A stretch of DNA of 64,000 nt from Rhodosorus marinus (lineage: Eukaryota; Rhodophyta; Stylonematophyceae; Stylonematales; Stylonemataceae): contig JAMWBK010000002.1 of the NCBI GenBank assembly GCA_029953675.1, positions 1,798,001 to 1,862,000 on the forward strand. The letters are read 5' to 3'. Every line of letters starts with the position of its first letter. Position 1 is the first letter of the stretch. The translations under genes and the position numbers were made by a program. Below, one piece after another: positions 12,081-22,829 of this stretch. Under the pieces are notes generated by a model, which worked only from the letters and a program-made list of their open reading frames with translations, was not told where the DNA came from and did not search any database.

Positions 12081-12100
12081 AGCCCCGGAAATCCACCAAA
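12081..12100 (-). other. Primer-binding site candidate
   Basis: In element orientation, two bases after the 5' LTR, the sequence reads TGGTGGATTTCCGGGG. Its complement ends in CCA like a tRNA 3' end, implying a tRNA whose acceptor 5' strand is GGATTTC. It does not match the common initiator-Met site TGGTATCAGA. I cannot name the tRNA. Confidence 0.5.
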
Positions 12101-12268
12101 TATTGGATCTTTTCGCCCAAGTAACCCCCTCACGAAGAGTTGCTTGATAAGTCCAAAGAATTTTTCCCCCTTGCTCTCGCCTAGCCTGACGTCTCCCTGG
12201 CTTCCTCCGTTGTCAGCCAGGCCCTGATGGTGTCGTTCTGTCCGGCTAAATACAACTGTGCGCCAACA
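12101..12268 (-). repeat. 5' LTR (168 bp)
   Basis: Matches the 3' LTR except for an extra 15 nt (AAGTAACCCCCTCAC), an extra 4 nt and three substitutions, showing the two LTRs have diverged since insertion. Confidence 0.9.
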
Positions 12269-12688
12269 AGTGTACTTATCTAATAGAAACAAATACCATG
12301 AAATTGAGCATACAATACATAAAAATACTATATAATGTTTGTATTTTATTAGTATACAAGCATGCAGGCTGCTAATTTTGGCAAAACTGTCTTTTCCTCT
12401 TCTAGATTTTGCATGAAGCATGCTCTAGTCATGTACAATTCTACTCGGGGAGCAGGAGCCCGTGGTGATCCTGTCTTGTACTGTGTTATCAGTTGACGTC
12501 ATTTCCATTGGTTCTTACATAAGTTAGTTACGTCCAATAGTCATACTGGATGGATCCTCGCTGAAAGTCCCTTTCAAGCTACGCAGCTGCGGACGGGACT
12601 TGGGTAGCAATCCACTTGACCGTGTGTTCTCGATGATAACGGTTGTCAAGGAAGTTTCGTCATCGTAAAAAAAGTTATCCCCCAGTTT
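12269..12688. other. Intergenic stretch, no gene seen
   Basis: AT-rich near 12280-12360, otherwise unremarkable. I see no supported feature between the 5' LTR and the end of SLX1. Confidence 0.4.
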
Positions 12689-13458
12689 TCAGCCCAGGGA
12701 GCTGGTCAGCCTCAGTATCTCCGCCCACTCGAAACCTTCTATGCAGTCGAAGCACCATCCGATATCTGGAACTAACTTGCCCCTCCCCATAGTGGCACGC
12801 ATGGCACTGCATCTTAGGTGATTCGTAGCACCACACTTCGAGCAGAGCCATATCCTAAGTGATTCATCCGCACAGCAGATCGAGTCTGAACCCATCTTGG
12901 AGCTCGCAGGACCTGGATTGTTGCTCTCCGGCGTTCGTGAGATTGAGTCTATTGGAGCAACGTCCATGCGCATGTGGGTTGGAATTTCGAAAATAGCAGA
13001 TAGCATCTGCTCATGATCATCAACAAAGGTGACGTTCAAAGGGATGGAGGCCCAGGGCTGATTCTTTAGAAGGTCTTCCAGTGCCTTTAAACGCCGATTC
13101 TTTCCGGCTCGTGATGTCTGTATTCGTTTGGCACTCCGCGGATGTTGCCACGCCCACTCAAACTGCAGGGCTTGAACTTGACAGCGAAAACCGTGCACTA
13201 CGAGAAGCATTTTCCATGGTCGATGCGCTCTTGTGCTCTTCGCCTAAAAGAAAAAAGGATCTCGCATGAACAAAACGTAATGTGCGCCCAAATCGAATTT
13301 CCACGCAGGACAGATACCCCTCCGCGAAGCAGTTCTCCATTGTGCTGCCTTAGTCTTCTTCGCGGGTTTGTGGTGAAGCCGATATAAGTTCGGCCTTTGG
13401 ACCCTCGCTCAGGCGCGTCCGACTCCAGAAGATAGCACCCAAAGAACCGCTGAACCAT
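12689..13458 (-). CDS. SLX1: SLX1, GIY-YIG structure-specific endonuclease subunit
   Basis: SLX1 is the catalytic subunit of the SLX1-SLX4 nuclease, which cuts branched DNA such as flaps and Holliday junctions. Two exons, 13458-13318 and 13243-12689, join in phase across a 74-nt intron (donor GTATCT, acceptor CTTTTAG), giving 231 residues. The N-terminal GIY-YIG-type domain shows FFGCYLLES, the catalytic Arg region TYIGFTTNPRRRLRQHNGEL, then RPWKMLLVVHGF and LQFEWAWQHP, all typical of SLX1. The C-terminal zinc-binding region has CC near residue 180, CSKCGATNHLRC and WCFDC, spaced like the SLX1 RING/PHD-like finger. The start is the ATG giving MVQRFFGCYLL. SLX4 is not in this window. Confidence 0.93.
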
Positions 13459-14250
13459 GGTCCATACGACATGTCACGCTACGATCCAAACGAATCTAGA
13501 CGGCGCAAGTCGAACCGCAGGATCATCCCCTCTTGCGCTAGGCAAAGAGCCATGAAACTCAATCTTAGATATCTGTTGTATTCAAGGAAGCCTAGGGGCG
13601 GAGAAAACGAAAGCAGACTCGGTACCTGCGCAAAGACCCCCAACCGCATGGGCAAAGAGTGACGTGCGCCTAACAGGATTCCCGCGCACCCTTAACAGCA
13701 AAAAAACCTCTCTCGGCAGGTCACATAAACAACCCACGTCATAACACACTACAGCAGACCAATAGAGTCCATCCCAATCCTCCTCAGTACTAACAGTTCT
13801 TCCTCCCCGCAGGCACAGATTTGAGCAATTTTTCATAATGGGCGAAAGAATATCACTCAGTCCATTTCATAGGTTTATTGACTGAATATGTATATTGATT
13901 AATTTCAATCTAAACTGAAATTGTGATATTTTCGCGGGAAATATTTTTTCTATATCTGAATGGCTGGATTGTTTTCTTTTCACTGATAAATTTTGTTGAA
14001 AGGGGACTATTGATGAGCAGCTTGTTTCTGTTTAGGCGATCGAGCCGGATTTCGGGGATGGGAGGCTTTGGCCTATGTATGTGTTTTGGATCACTAGGTT
14101 CGAGGCTTGTTGATCTTGAGTGAAGATCTACTTGGTAATGACTTGGTTTGGAGCGTAGATAAGATCTCTCGGAGAGTGGTCCACTTAGTTACACGTAAGG
14201 TGGATGTTTGCTTTGGGTACGTTCAGATTTTTTTTAATTGGCGCTTCACA
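13459..14250. other. Shared 5' region between SLX1 and the RFC gene
   Basis: Divergent intergenic region of about 790 bp. AT-rich sequence lies at 13870-13990. The open frames here begin with non-ATG codons or are short. No feature can be supported beyond the expected promoters of the two divergent genes. Confidence 0.4.
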
Positions 14251-15331
14251 ATGGAAGTGGAGGAACGGAAAACTGAGGAGAAATATGAGCTACCCTGGGT
14301 GGAAAAGTACAGGCCGATGAGGTTGAGCGAGGTTGTCGGGAATCAAGAGGTTGTGGAGAGGCTCAAGGTAAATGCCAAGCATGGCAATATGACGAATCTG
14401 CTGCTAACCGGACCTCCGGGTTGCGGTAAAACAACTGCGGTAATGTGCTTAGCGAGGGAAATGCTCGGAGAGGAGCTTCTTAGGGAGGCAGTACTGGAGC
14501 TGAACGCTTCTGATGAGCGAGGAATTGATGTTATTCGCAGCAGAGTGAAGATGTTCGCGCAGAAGAAGCTCTCTCTGCCCCCCGGCGCTCACAAGATTAT
14601 CATCCTAGACGAGGCCGATTCCATGACACCGTCCGCGCAACAGGCTCTAAGGAGGACAATGGAAATCTACTCATCGACAACACGGTTTGCTCTGGCTTGC
14701 AACCTTTCGAACAAGGTCATTGAGCCTATACAGAGCAGATGCGCGGTTGTTAGGTTTCAACGGCTGACAAACGAACAGGTCACGAAGAGGTTGCTTTTGG
14801 TCCTCGAGGCTGAGAGTGTCCCTTTTGAGCCTACGGGAATTGAGGCGCTTGTCTTCACTGCAGAGGGTGATATGAGAAACGCGCTCAACAATGCGCAATC
14901 CACCTTCCACGGATTTGGGAGGGTTACTGCGGACAACGTGTTCAAGGTAAATACAGACTGCCCCCAGAGCGCCGAGGCTCACATAAAACAGAAATTCTTC
15001 ATTTCCGCACAGTCTGAGCGCGTCATTGTTCCGTCAATAGGTCTGTGATCAACCCCATCCATTAGTTTTGAAACAGTTCATCGCCAAGTGTCTGGCCGTA
15101 GATCTTGACGGTGCGATCTCCGAGCTCCGATACTTGTGGAAGGAAGGCTATTCGGCAATTGATATTATTCAGACAGTATTTCGTATTGCGAAGTCGTATG
15201 ACATGTCCGAAGAGCAAAAGCTCGGTTATCTTCGCGAAGTAGGAAAGACTCACATGCGAATTGCCAATGGCGTAGATTCCATGATTCAGCTTTCAAGTCT
15301 GGCCGCGCGGTTATGTGAAGTCCAGCCTTGA
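14251..15331 (+). CDS. RFC2: Replication factor C small subunit (human RFC2 / yeast Rfc4 type)
   Basis: This clamp-loader AAA+ ATPase subunit helps load PCNA at primer ends in the nucleus. The protein starts at the ATG giving [16 protein letters not shown], after which the family motifs follow in order: VEKYRP, the Walker [10 protein letters not shown], Walker [11 protein letters not shown], the SRC motif as [10 protein letters not shown], and sensor 2-like [10 protein letters not shown]. The C-terminal collar region is [11 protein letters not shown] to [10 protein letters not shown]. Exons 14251-14991 and 15077-15331 total 996 nt (331 residues, close to the usual size). The junction has no GT: the 85-nt gap starts AAATTC and ends AAACAG, with AAACAG repeated at both borders. 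RFC2 is preferred over other small subunits because of the N-terminal [11 protein letters not shown] and GNQEVVERL. Confidence 0.93.
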
Positions 15332-16882
15332 AAACTGTTCTCTATGCTGACAAACATATCGACCTTCCGTCAGGAGAAAGAACGGCATAAGAAGAAAAGT
15401 GTCAGTAGTGTACAGTACAAGCCCGAAACTAGTAAAGGTACGAAGATAACCGCGAAACGAAAGCCATCATAGATCTTGGTGATTTTTAAGTAGTTCGTCA
15501 TGGCCAATTCCCGAAAGAAAAGGCCGTCAAGAGTAGCAACTACTATGATTTTAATCATCTGACGTTTCAGAAGGCATCGAAGTCCCCAAAAAGGAAGAAC
15601 ACGAACTCACCCCCTTCTTCCCTAGCCCCCTCCAAAAGGCCAAGCCTGGTTCGTGGATTGAGAGCGCCTCACTCCGAAGCAGAGGACCCCAGCTGCAGCC
15701 CCGAGTCTATCCCACAGCTTCACTGCAAATCAAATTATGGCGGTATTAGATTTTAGCGCAATTCTCAAAAGAGGACGACGTGCTTGTCGTCATCTTACGA
15801 AAGGCTCAGAATCTCAACCTCCGTTACCCATCCTATTCACCGTGAAAAACACAAGATCTGGTTCTATTGATCTCGCTCTACGCCTCAAAATACATGTTAA
15901 TATAAAGCATAACCCATACCCATAACCGACCGCCCTGATAAGCAACGAGAAGCGCCTCCAGTGAATTCATGTGATCGTGCTCCACCCCGCTCGCGAACGG
16001 AGTTTGAAGCCGCGCTTTATATCGACGCATCGAGAGTGGCCGCTCGTAGACTGAGTTGTCGTCCTCAGTCTACGAGCGGTCGTTCTTCTAGATCCTTACA
16101 GCGTTCCATCTAATAGAGCAGTACTGTCAGAACTTATCCGGAATCTCGATTTGTTCAGTGAATTTGCTCGAACACACCTTCATTGGGCTATGAAGGCACG
16201 ATGTTCCTCGAGCTCCGGGAAGGGGGGGGCCGGAGGGAGGGAGGGATGGGTTTTGCTTAGGTTCGAGTTGGGACAGAAACGAACATGGAGAGCCAACTTA
16301 CACGTTTCAAGATCACATATCGATTTCGAATTATTCAGGCACAGCCCGTAGATGTGGCTTGAGTTTGAAGGAGGCCAGGGGAACGCCTGATCGTCGTAAC
16401 CCCGAACCTGCCCTATCCATTTGCCATCGAAATTCAACGGACAGCTGTCCTGACGGGTAGTGCCGATAGTACGGGCTAAAGTTTAGGCTCTAAGAAGACC
16501 AAACTCTTTTCAAGCTTGGCTTGGTTTGCCTTGACCGATGTTCAGTGGAGTAGGTCGTAGCTTCTAACTTCCGACTTCTGTGCATGAGGCTTTGGCATGC
16601 AGCTGCTCCGTAACATACTTCTGAGATATTTATAGAGGCTCTGAATGAGACTGGTTCACCGGGCCGTGTAAAGGGAGTTGGCTTGGCTTGGGGCTAGTTG
16701 ACGATGGAATGGGAGTAGCGTGGTGTGTCCTTCGGAATTTCTGTTAACTGCTTTGCTGGCCCCGACTTGACGTACTTGTTTGTTTGTAAACTAGTATGGA
16801 TGAAATGTGTTTCCTGAGTGTTTTTTTCCCTTTAAACGGAGCCAGGAGAAGTTTAAAGAGGGAAAGGCGCGGTCAGGCGGTT
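15332..16882. other. Long intergenic stretch containing a hairpin
   Basis: About 1.5 kb with no recognised gene. It holds the perfect hairpin described separately at 16038-16081 and a short G-rich patch (about 16221-16247). A minus-strand frame at 16437-16180 is short and not convincing. Confidence 0.4.
16038..16081. repeat. 18-bp inverted repeat with 8-nt loop
   Basis: The arm 16038-16055 (GGCCGCTCGTAGACTGAG) pairs with 16064-16081 around the loop TTGTCGTC. Seventeen pairs are Watson-Crick and one outer pair is G-T as RNA. It lies in a long intergenic region, so it is a strong structure with no coding explanation. Confidence 0.8.
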
Positions 16883-17203
16883 ATGAGCATGAGCCGGTGT
16901 AGACGATGTGGTCAGACGTTTGATACGGAGGACAACATTTTTGGAAAGTGCAAGTTCCATGCGACGTTTATAGGGAACCGTGGATACTACACAATGGTTC
17001 TCGAGACTTATCAGGACAAGGAGACTAAGGCATACAAGCAGCGCATGCACAGTCGCTGGACCTGCTGCGGGTCAAACGACGAGCAAGCTCGTGGCTGTAA
17101 AGTAGGACGCCATCTTACACACGACGACGAGGATGAGCGCTGGGAAGACGATTGGATGCGTCCTTATGGGGTATGGGGCCACGGGATGAAGCAGCTCAAA
17201 TGA
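16883..17203 (+). CDS. Small Cys/His-rich zinc-binding-type protein
   Basis: A single-exon 106-residue protein. It opens with CRRCGQTFDTEDN, followed by CKFHATFIGNRGYY, then TCCGSNDEQARGCKVGRH, giving C-x2-C, C-x2-H, CC and C-x4-H groups that look like metal ligands. The tail is acidic (DDEDERWEDDW). Proteins with this layout occur in algae, plants and fungi and resemble CHORD-type zinc domains in ligand order; that comparison is from memory and not tested. The first in-frame ATG after the upstream region (MSMSRCRRCG) is chosen as start. The longer upstream frame from 16796 adds 29 residues with no family resemblance. The function is unknown. Confidence 0.75.
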   Translation: MSMSRCRRCGQTFDTEDNIFGKCKFHATFIGNRGYYTMVLETYQDKETKAYKQRMHSRWTCCGSNDEQARGCKVGRHLTHDDEDERWEDDWMRPYGVWGHGMKQLK

Positions 17204-18047
17204 GCTAACCTCTGGTAAAGCTGGGGGCTTACAGCAGATGTGCTCAAGACATGACTGCCACGGAAAACGCTTCCCGGTTCACCCTCCTACGCTCTCAGGA
17301 ACGCCTCTGTGTCGAAGGCCTGGAATCTCTTCTGACGTGATGACGGCAATTGATCGAAGTCAGCCAATGCCGTTTGCGAGGAGCGGGGGTTGGAAAAGAC
17401 CGAACATGCGTGTGGATAATCAGTGAAGCAAGGCGAAGTAAGTCTGGGTTGTCAAGCTGAAGGATTCAATCATTGCCAGCGCTGTCAGTAACTTCAGGGA
17501 GAGCGATGGATTCGTAAGTCGCTTAGAGCTCCTGAAACCGATGTATACAACACCCACGAGGGGTTAACGAATACCCTCAATCACGTAGGCGCAAAATCTA
17601 GTATAATATAAGCATATCGCAACCTTCAAAAATCCAACGCTATTTGGCAATAATCCTTGCTCATACTTTGAGATCAAAGACTATATTTCTTGATTAGGGA
17701 AAATATATCCATATTTATGACCAGCAAATTCCTGCGTTAGTATACTACTCTGTACTACTTGAGAATCGAGGCAGATCAAGGTCTCCTGGATTGCTTGGAA
17801 CATGAGAGACTTCTTGTCGTCCAGGCGGGTTGACCAACATGACCTTTGAAGGTTGAGGTGTTTATAGGCTGCAATACGTGTGTACTGAAAGTGCTATTAG
17901 GTCAGTCATTCCAACGGAATATGAAGGGTTTTTTTCTTGGACCACTATTTCTGGCTGTGAGTCCTTCACGGGTTTGATGAGAAGTCAGCTGAGTGAGAGT
18001 TTCTGCATGAGCGAAGCACAGGTGGACTTGGAACTGCTTCGTTGGAA
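17204..18047. other. Intergenic stretch, no gene seen
   Basis: AT-rich around 17580-17760. A short ORF at 17238-17426 has no domain. This region probably holds the 5' end and promoter of the Chorein-N gene. Confidence 0.4.
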
Positions 18048-20132
18048 ATGGTTCTGGAGAGCACGATTTCTTCAGTCCTACAGAGTCAGCTGAAGCAGTG
18101 GGTAAAAATCCGCGGAAGTGATGTCAGTGTCGGGATTCGCGGTGGTCACCTGGTGCTAGAGAATGCTGAGCTTAACACCGAGTCCCTGAACGAGCTTTCC
18201 CTACCCTTCAAAATCCTGTCTGTACGTTGTTGTTCAGTTGCGAACTTCCCATTTCTCTGATCCTCCTGGGCCGAGAAAGCTGATGGCCTTTCTCCTCCAT
18301 TTTTGAAACAGGGCCAAGCTGGTAGACTGAGAGTGGACGTCCCATGGATATCTCTCGGGTCGAAGCCTGTGGATGTTTATGTAGAGGACATACATCTCAC
18401 AGCTGGAAAGAAGCCTACCACAGATGAAGGGCCGCCTTCTTCCGAAAAGAAGCCCGTGCCCGAAATAACGGGTTCGGAGCTTGAGGCTTCGGAATCGACC
18501 CCAACGGCTGACGACTCTGCTGTGGAAGGAGATCGATGGCACGAGAGTTTCGTCTTTCGGTTGGCGGCTAATATTAGAGTTGAGGTCAATGGTATACGCA
18601 TCTTTGTTACACGACAGTGGTCTCTACTGAGTCGTACACACATGAGCTCATGTTCGTTCACCTGTTCCCACATTGGTTCCCCTGTGTCCCCAACCAGGCT
18701 TGAGACTGGAGTACACTGACGAATGTTGCAGTACATCTCTCTCTTTCACCTCCCTCAAGTCTACCGCCTGTGACGCGTCATGGGAACCAGCGTTTATTAC
18801 TGCCGACGATTCTTCTGGTATTCCTATTGCACTAAGAAGAAAGTTGGAACTCGAGTGTCTGCAATGCCAGATGATTCGCACGCTCGCGGATTCGAAGAGG
18901 GACTTTGAGGGTGTGTTTCCAGTTCTTGCAGGCCTTAATCTCCAGTTCCGCCTGTTCCTGTGCACGGGAGGAGATGGAGCCTTCTCGTCCGCGCAATCTG
19001 TTGAAGTCGAAGTAAGTCTGTGCTGCTGTACCCCTGTGTTTTCCAAGAAGTGAGGACTCAAACGGGCTTGTTATTATGCTCCTTTTCTAGGTCGATGTTG
19101 AAGAGCCCAATATCAGTCTCTCCGCTAGACAGGTCAACTGGTTGACAGAAATTTTCGGGTTGGAGAAGTCAACGAAGCAGTCCGCACTAGGTACGAATAG
19201 GTTGCCAGAGGAAGCCCAGCTTGGCAATGATGGCAAATCTCTGGCGAGGGAAGAGGAAGAGTCGAAGGGCCCAATGAGTCTCTTTTGGTCCTATATAGTT
19301 GGCGAAAATGGCTATGTGGTGGAAGATGATGCTGCAGGAGTGCTGGCCTTGCGCGAGGATAACGCCAAAGACGAACCAGATGTCGATGACCCTGCAGACC
19401 TCGACCAAAAGCTTGAGCTAGCAGGAAATGCGGGAGGGTTTACAATCAAGCTCAACCTCACCACGCCAGACGTCAAGTTGAGGAGTGAATTATCGAAGCT
19501 TAAGAAGCAACTGAAAGAGGAGCGATTGATTCGAGAAGACTTACAGGGCGCACGAGGGGATGCCTTGGAGGCCGAATCAAGGGCAAGGGCAGCAGCTGAA
19601 CAAGCGAGCATTCTTATGGCAAAAAATAGAGCCCTTCAGAAGGAGGTCGCAGAGCTCGAGCATCTGGTGAGGATAGACCCGAGAACTTGCCTCTCACTGA
19701 CTTCATGCTTGGCGGAAATGTTGCTTGTTTGATTGTTCAAGCTATGGACAAGTACAAACGGACAATCGCTAATGCGGGTTTCGCGTGGTTTTGTTACTGA
19801 TTTTACAGGCTGGTGAACAAAGCAGGAATAAGGACGCCATCATCCGCCAGCTACAAGCCGCGGTTACAACGGCAGAGAGGAAGCTGTTCGATGCAAGCCG
19901 ACTAGGACCCGAATCAACTTCTCCTGGTACTTCAAGAAGCCCGCTCGCATTACCGCCACAGGACGCACCAAAAGGATCGTCTACCTCGACCTCAGGATTG
20001 CCAGAAGTCGGGACATCGGAGAGCCACAGTAACGTGCAATCCGAGGAGCACAGATTCAGAAATGTTCCTCCAGACACTCGACCGCAAACTATGGTTCAGG
20101 AAAGTCTTGGCGACGGTGTTGAGCTCATCTAG
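18048..20132 (+). CDS. Short Chorein-N (VPS13/BLTP-type) protein with C-terminal coiled coil
   Basis: Five exons (18048-18221, 18312-18591, 18698-19011, 19091-19666, 19809-20132) total 1668 nt and give 555 residues. Introns have donors GTACGT, GTATAC, GTAAGT and GTGAGG and end CAG or TAG. Residues 1-115 match the start of bridge-like lipid-transfer proteins: a first helix (MVLESTISSVLQSQLKQWV), GGHLVLENAEL, LSLPFKILSGQAGRLRVDVPW and YVEDIHL. Further on, NIRVEVNGLRLEYTDE and SWEPAFI recall the VPS13 repeats. A coiled coil (LSKLKKQLKEERLIREDLQ and so on) occupies roughly residues 360-440, and the end is disordered. These proteins bind membranes at contact sites and move lipids. The protein is far shorter than VPS13 or ATG2 and ends soon after the first repeats. 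Confidence 0.85.
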
Positions 20133-21846
20133 GTAAAAACGCCGGATACGATCGGCTTGAAATCGGAGTCGTAGTGATGAAGCGGGATGACGAACGAGGA
20201 TAATGACTCTGCAAAAGATTCTGGGACCCCCTTAAGATTGAATGCTTTCAGGGGCTGAGCTAAACGTGAATTAGCGATGATAGACTTGGACCCAGACGTA
20301 GTGAGCAGCCCGCACTGGTAATTTTCCTCTCGTCCTTTCATTGCATACCGCGCTTTTAAATTAATATCATAACAGCCAACTTCAGTGTATTCCACAAAAG
20401 CATTTTCGATTACGCTTGATTCACGCCTGAACCAATGTCTCGCAGGATCATGGATCACAGCTCTAATCTGTCCCAGCCCAGGCTAAAGCGGGACACTTCC
20501 AACTTATTCAAAGGTTCAAAAAAATGCGTTCTGTCCAGTAATCAACCAATCACAGGCATCCCCGCACGAGTGCGGTTTCTGCCGAAAACTGATTAAGGCC
20601 AGAGCGGCAATGAAATTCGTTTGTCTTTTGAAAAATAATGGTGCTCTTCCCGCTTCACATTTTGTCCATAGTAAGAATCCCTGATTGGCTTTTTTCAAAG
20701 ACTAGAACATTCTAATTGGATACAAATTATTTGAATTAAAAAAATAAAAATGTGCCAATAGAGCCTTGAAATTCTGAGGCCACAGACGATATTCATGCTG
20801 GGGAAATCTCGCGCTTCATTGTCATCCGTCCTGAAGAAGGAATGGGAAAAAAAAAAAGGAGCAGAATAAACCCTTCAAAAACGGACGACGAAGAAAGAGA
20901 CCGGTAAGTGAAAAAAGGGGACGGAATGGTTAAGCAGCAACTCTTACACTAAAATTTCAAAAATACCTTCGTCAACTAGAAATATAATTTCTACTCCCCT
21001 CCCCGACACCCTCCCCACATCCTCCAAGCATCCTCCGCACACACCCCCAGAAACCCTTTGTAAGAACAAGGAGAGTGTCTGTCCCAATTCAATCTCATTC
21101 AATCCCGGCTTCAAAACCCTCTATTTAAAAAAAACGTTAGATACACATTTTCAAAACTCAAACTTCCAAATCTGAAACCAACCTCTAAGGGAATCGTTTT
21201 CGACGATATGTGAATGGGAACTGTTCCGAGAGGGGGGTATTCCATTGTTACACTTTCAACTCAATCTGAACATAAATCCAGCAAACAAAATCCACCCCTA
21301 AACTTCCGGGAAGATTGATTGTTATTCTAATTTGTTTTATTTCTCGAACACATACAGGCTCTCCGGGATTTCGGATCTACCCCCTTTGCTATTGAGGATC
21401 ATTTTAAAACTGTATTGGAATCTATATTCTCCTTCCTTTTGGGTAGATTTTCCGTGGCTGATAGTGAGTGGGGCAGGACTGTCCCAAATGTTGTGCTCGT
21501 TGAGATGGTCGTGGATTGGCATTCCGAATAATTTTCTTCACGCGTTTCTTGGATAGGAATTGGGGTTTTGCCAGGTTTTTTTTGTAAGTTCAGGTGTTGT
21601 GGTGGTGGTATAGATTGATATGATAAGCGCAATGGGGATTTTCTTAGACTCCAGTGTGGGAAAGGTGTTCTTTTGAGAGCGAACTCGCGAGCGGAGTGAT
21701 TGTAGGCTATCCAAGACTTTCACTGTGTGTTGACGTTCAACGGAGGAAAGGTTAAGTTGTGGGTGGTTGAATTTGGAGTAGCGCTCTCAAATCAGTGTTG
21801 AGGCGGCTCTGAGCGATTGTTCTGCTGAGGTGCTTTCCCGGTCGCA
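20133..21846. other. Intergenic stretch before cyclin A
   Basis: About 1.7 kb. AT-rich, with A runs near 20850 and 21131, and no supported gene. A minus-strand frame at 20458-20129 overlaps the end of the Chorein-N gene and looks random. The part nearest 21846 is probably the 5' region of the cyclin gene. Confidence 0.4.
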
Positions 21847-22829
21847 ATGGCGAAGGTCGGGCAGTCTGCCTTGCGAGATATAACGAATCGACCTCGTCCT
21901 GCGAGAAATCCTGTTAACAAGGTCGGGTCGGATAGAGTTGTTCCGGTGAGAGGTAGTGATGACCTGGTACTTAGCGAGGAATGCATCCGCGATGTGATCC
22001 TCACGCTTCAGCGTGGCGAGAGAATGTACCGGGTCTCGGGAGATTATTTGGCAGATGTGCAAAAAGATATATCGAAGTCAATGAGATCAATGCTTGTCGA
22101 CTGGCTGATCGAGGTCTCCGAAGAGTATCGACTGCTTCCGGAAACCCTTCATCTGTCAATGAACTACTTAGATCGGTTCCTGCAAATGACGTGCGTCGAC
22201 CGATCGCGCCTTCAGTTGGTTGGTCTGAGCTGTCTTCTATTGGCGTCCAAGGTGGAAGAGGTCTACCCCCCTCTAATTGACGATCTCGTCTTCATATCTG
22301 ACTACACATACACGCGAGAAGAGGTTATCCAGATGGAATCCCTCGTTGTCAGTAATCTCGAGTTCAGACTAACGGTCACTACCATGTTCCCCTTCATGCA
22401 CATACTCTTGAGAGCTTGTGTGGTCGATTCTCGACTTGACCAGCTGGCGTCGTTCTTGGCGGACTTATCACTTCTTAATTATTCGCTGGTGACGTACGCC
22501 TAACTCCGAACGTGCGGTCAATATCACTAGAGGCCTTTCTTGATTGCTAAAAGTCCACCAAACGCTGATTTCACAGGTATTTGCCCTCAACAATCGCAGC
22601 TGCTTGTGTGTATGTTGCGCGAAGAGGTTTGAATATGCCTGGCTGGAACGACGAGCTAGAGAGAGTTTCGAATTTAGTGCTCAGGGAGATACAAAACCCT
22701 GCTCGAGAACTGCTGATACAATGGCGAAAATATGTAAGCCCGGCTTGCAACCTGCACTCGGTCAGGGACAAGTACTCTGGTTCGCAGTACTCCGGCATTG
22801 AATCCATGCTTCCCCCCACTGTATTGTAG
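21847..22829 (+). CDS. A-type mitotic cyclin
   Basis: This cell-cycle regulator activates a CDK during S phase and G2/M. Exons 21847-22493 and 22577-22829 (donor GTACGC, acceptor TTCACAG) join in phase and encode 299 residues. Cyclin box 1 shows MRSMLVDWLIEVSEEYRL, YLDRFLQ, LQLVGLSCLLLASKVEE and YPP. The second fold has LADLSLLNYSLVTYLPST and IAAACVYVAR. The pattern YPPLIDDLVFISDYTYT and the second fold favour cyclin A over cyclin B. Near the N-terminus SALRDITNRP resembles a destruction box (RxxLxxxxN), consistent with APC/C-dependent turnover. The N-terminal extension is short, about 45 residues before the first cyclin helix. Confidence 0.93.

Larger units (their letters stand above)
7765..12268 (-). 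mobile_element. Degenerate Ty3/gypsy-type LTR retrotransposon
   Basis: A 4504-bp element read on the minus strand, bounded by two similar LTRs. The order is gag, protease, reverse transcriptase, RNase H, integrase, which is the Ty3/gypsy order. A purine-rich tract lies just upstream of the 3' LTR and a TGG primer-binding-like site just after the 5' LTR. The reading frames are broken in several places: within gag, between protease and RT, between RT and RNase H, between RNase H and integrase, and near the end of integrase. The catalytic first Asp of integrase appears to be Glu. The element is therefore not autonomous. The flanks GAGGC and AGTGT do not match, so no target-site duplication is seen. 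Confidence 0.93.

Noticed and set aside
11809-12147. Plus-strand Val/Ala-rich ORF
   Set aside because: It is the antisense of the poly-Gln tract of gag and has no domain.
14947-14967. GTAAATACAG...CCCCCAG as an intron in RFC
   Set aside because: Only 21 nt, and removing it would delete part of the conserved collar region.
20129-20458. Minus-strand 109-codon ORF
   Set aside because: Overlaps the end of the Chorein-N gene and shows no family signal.
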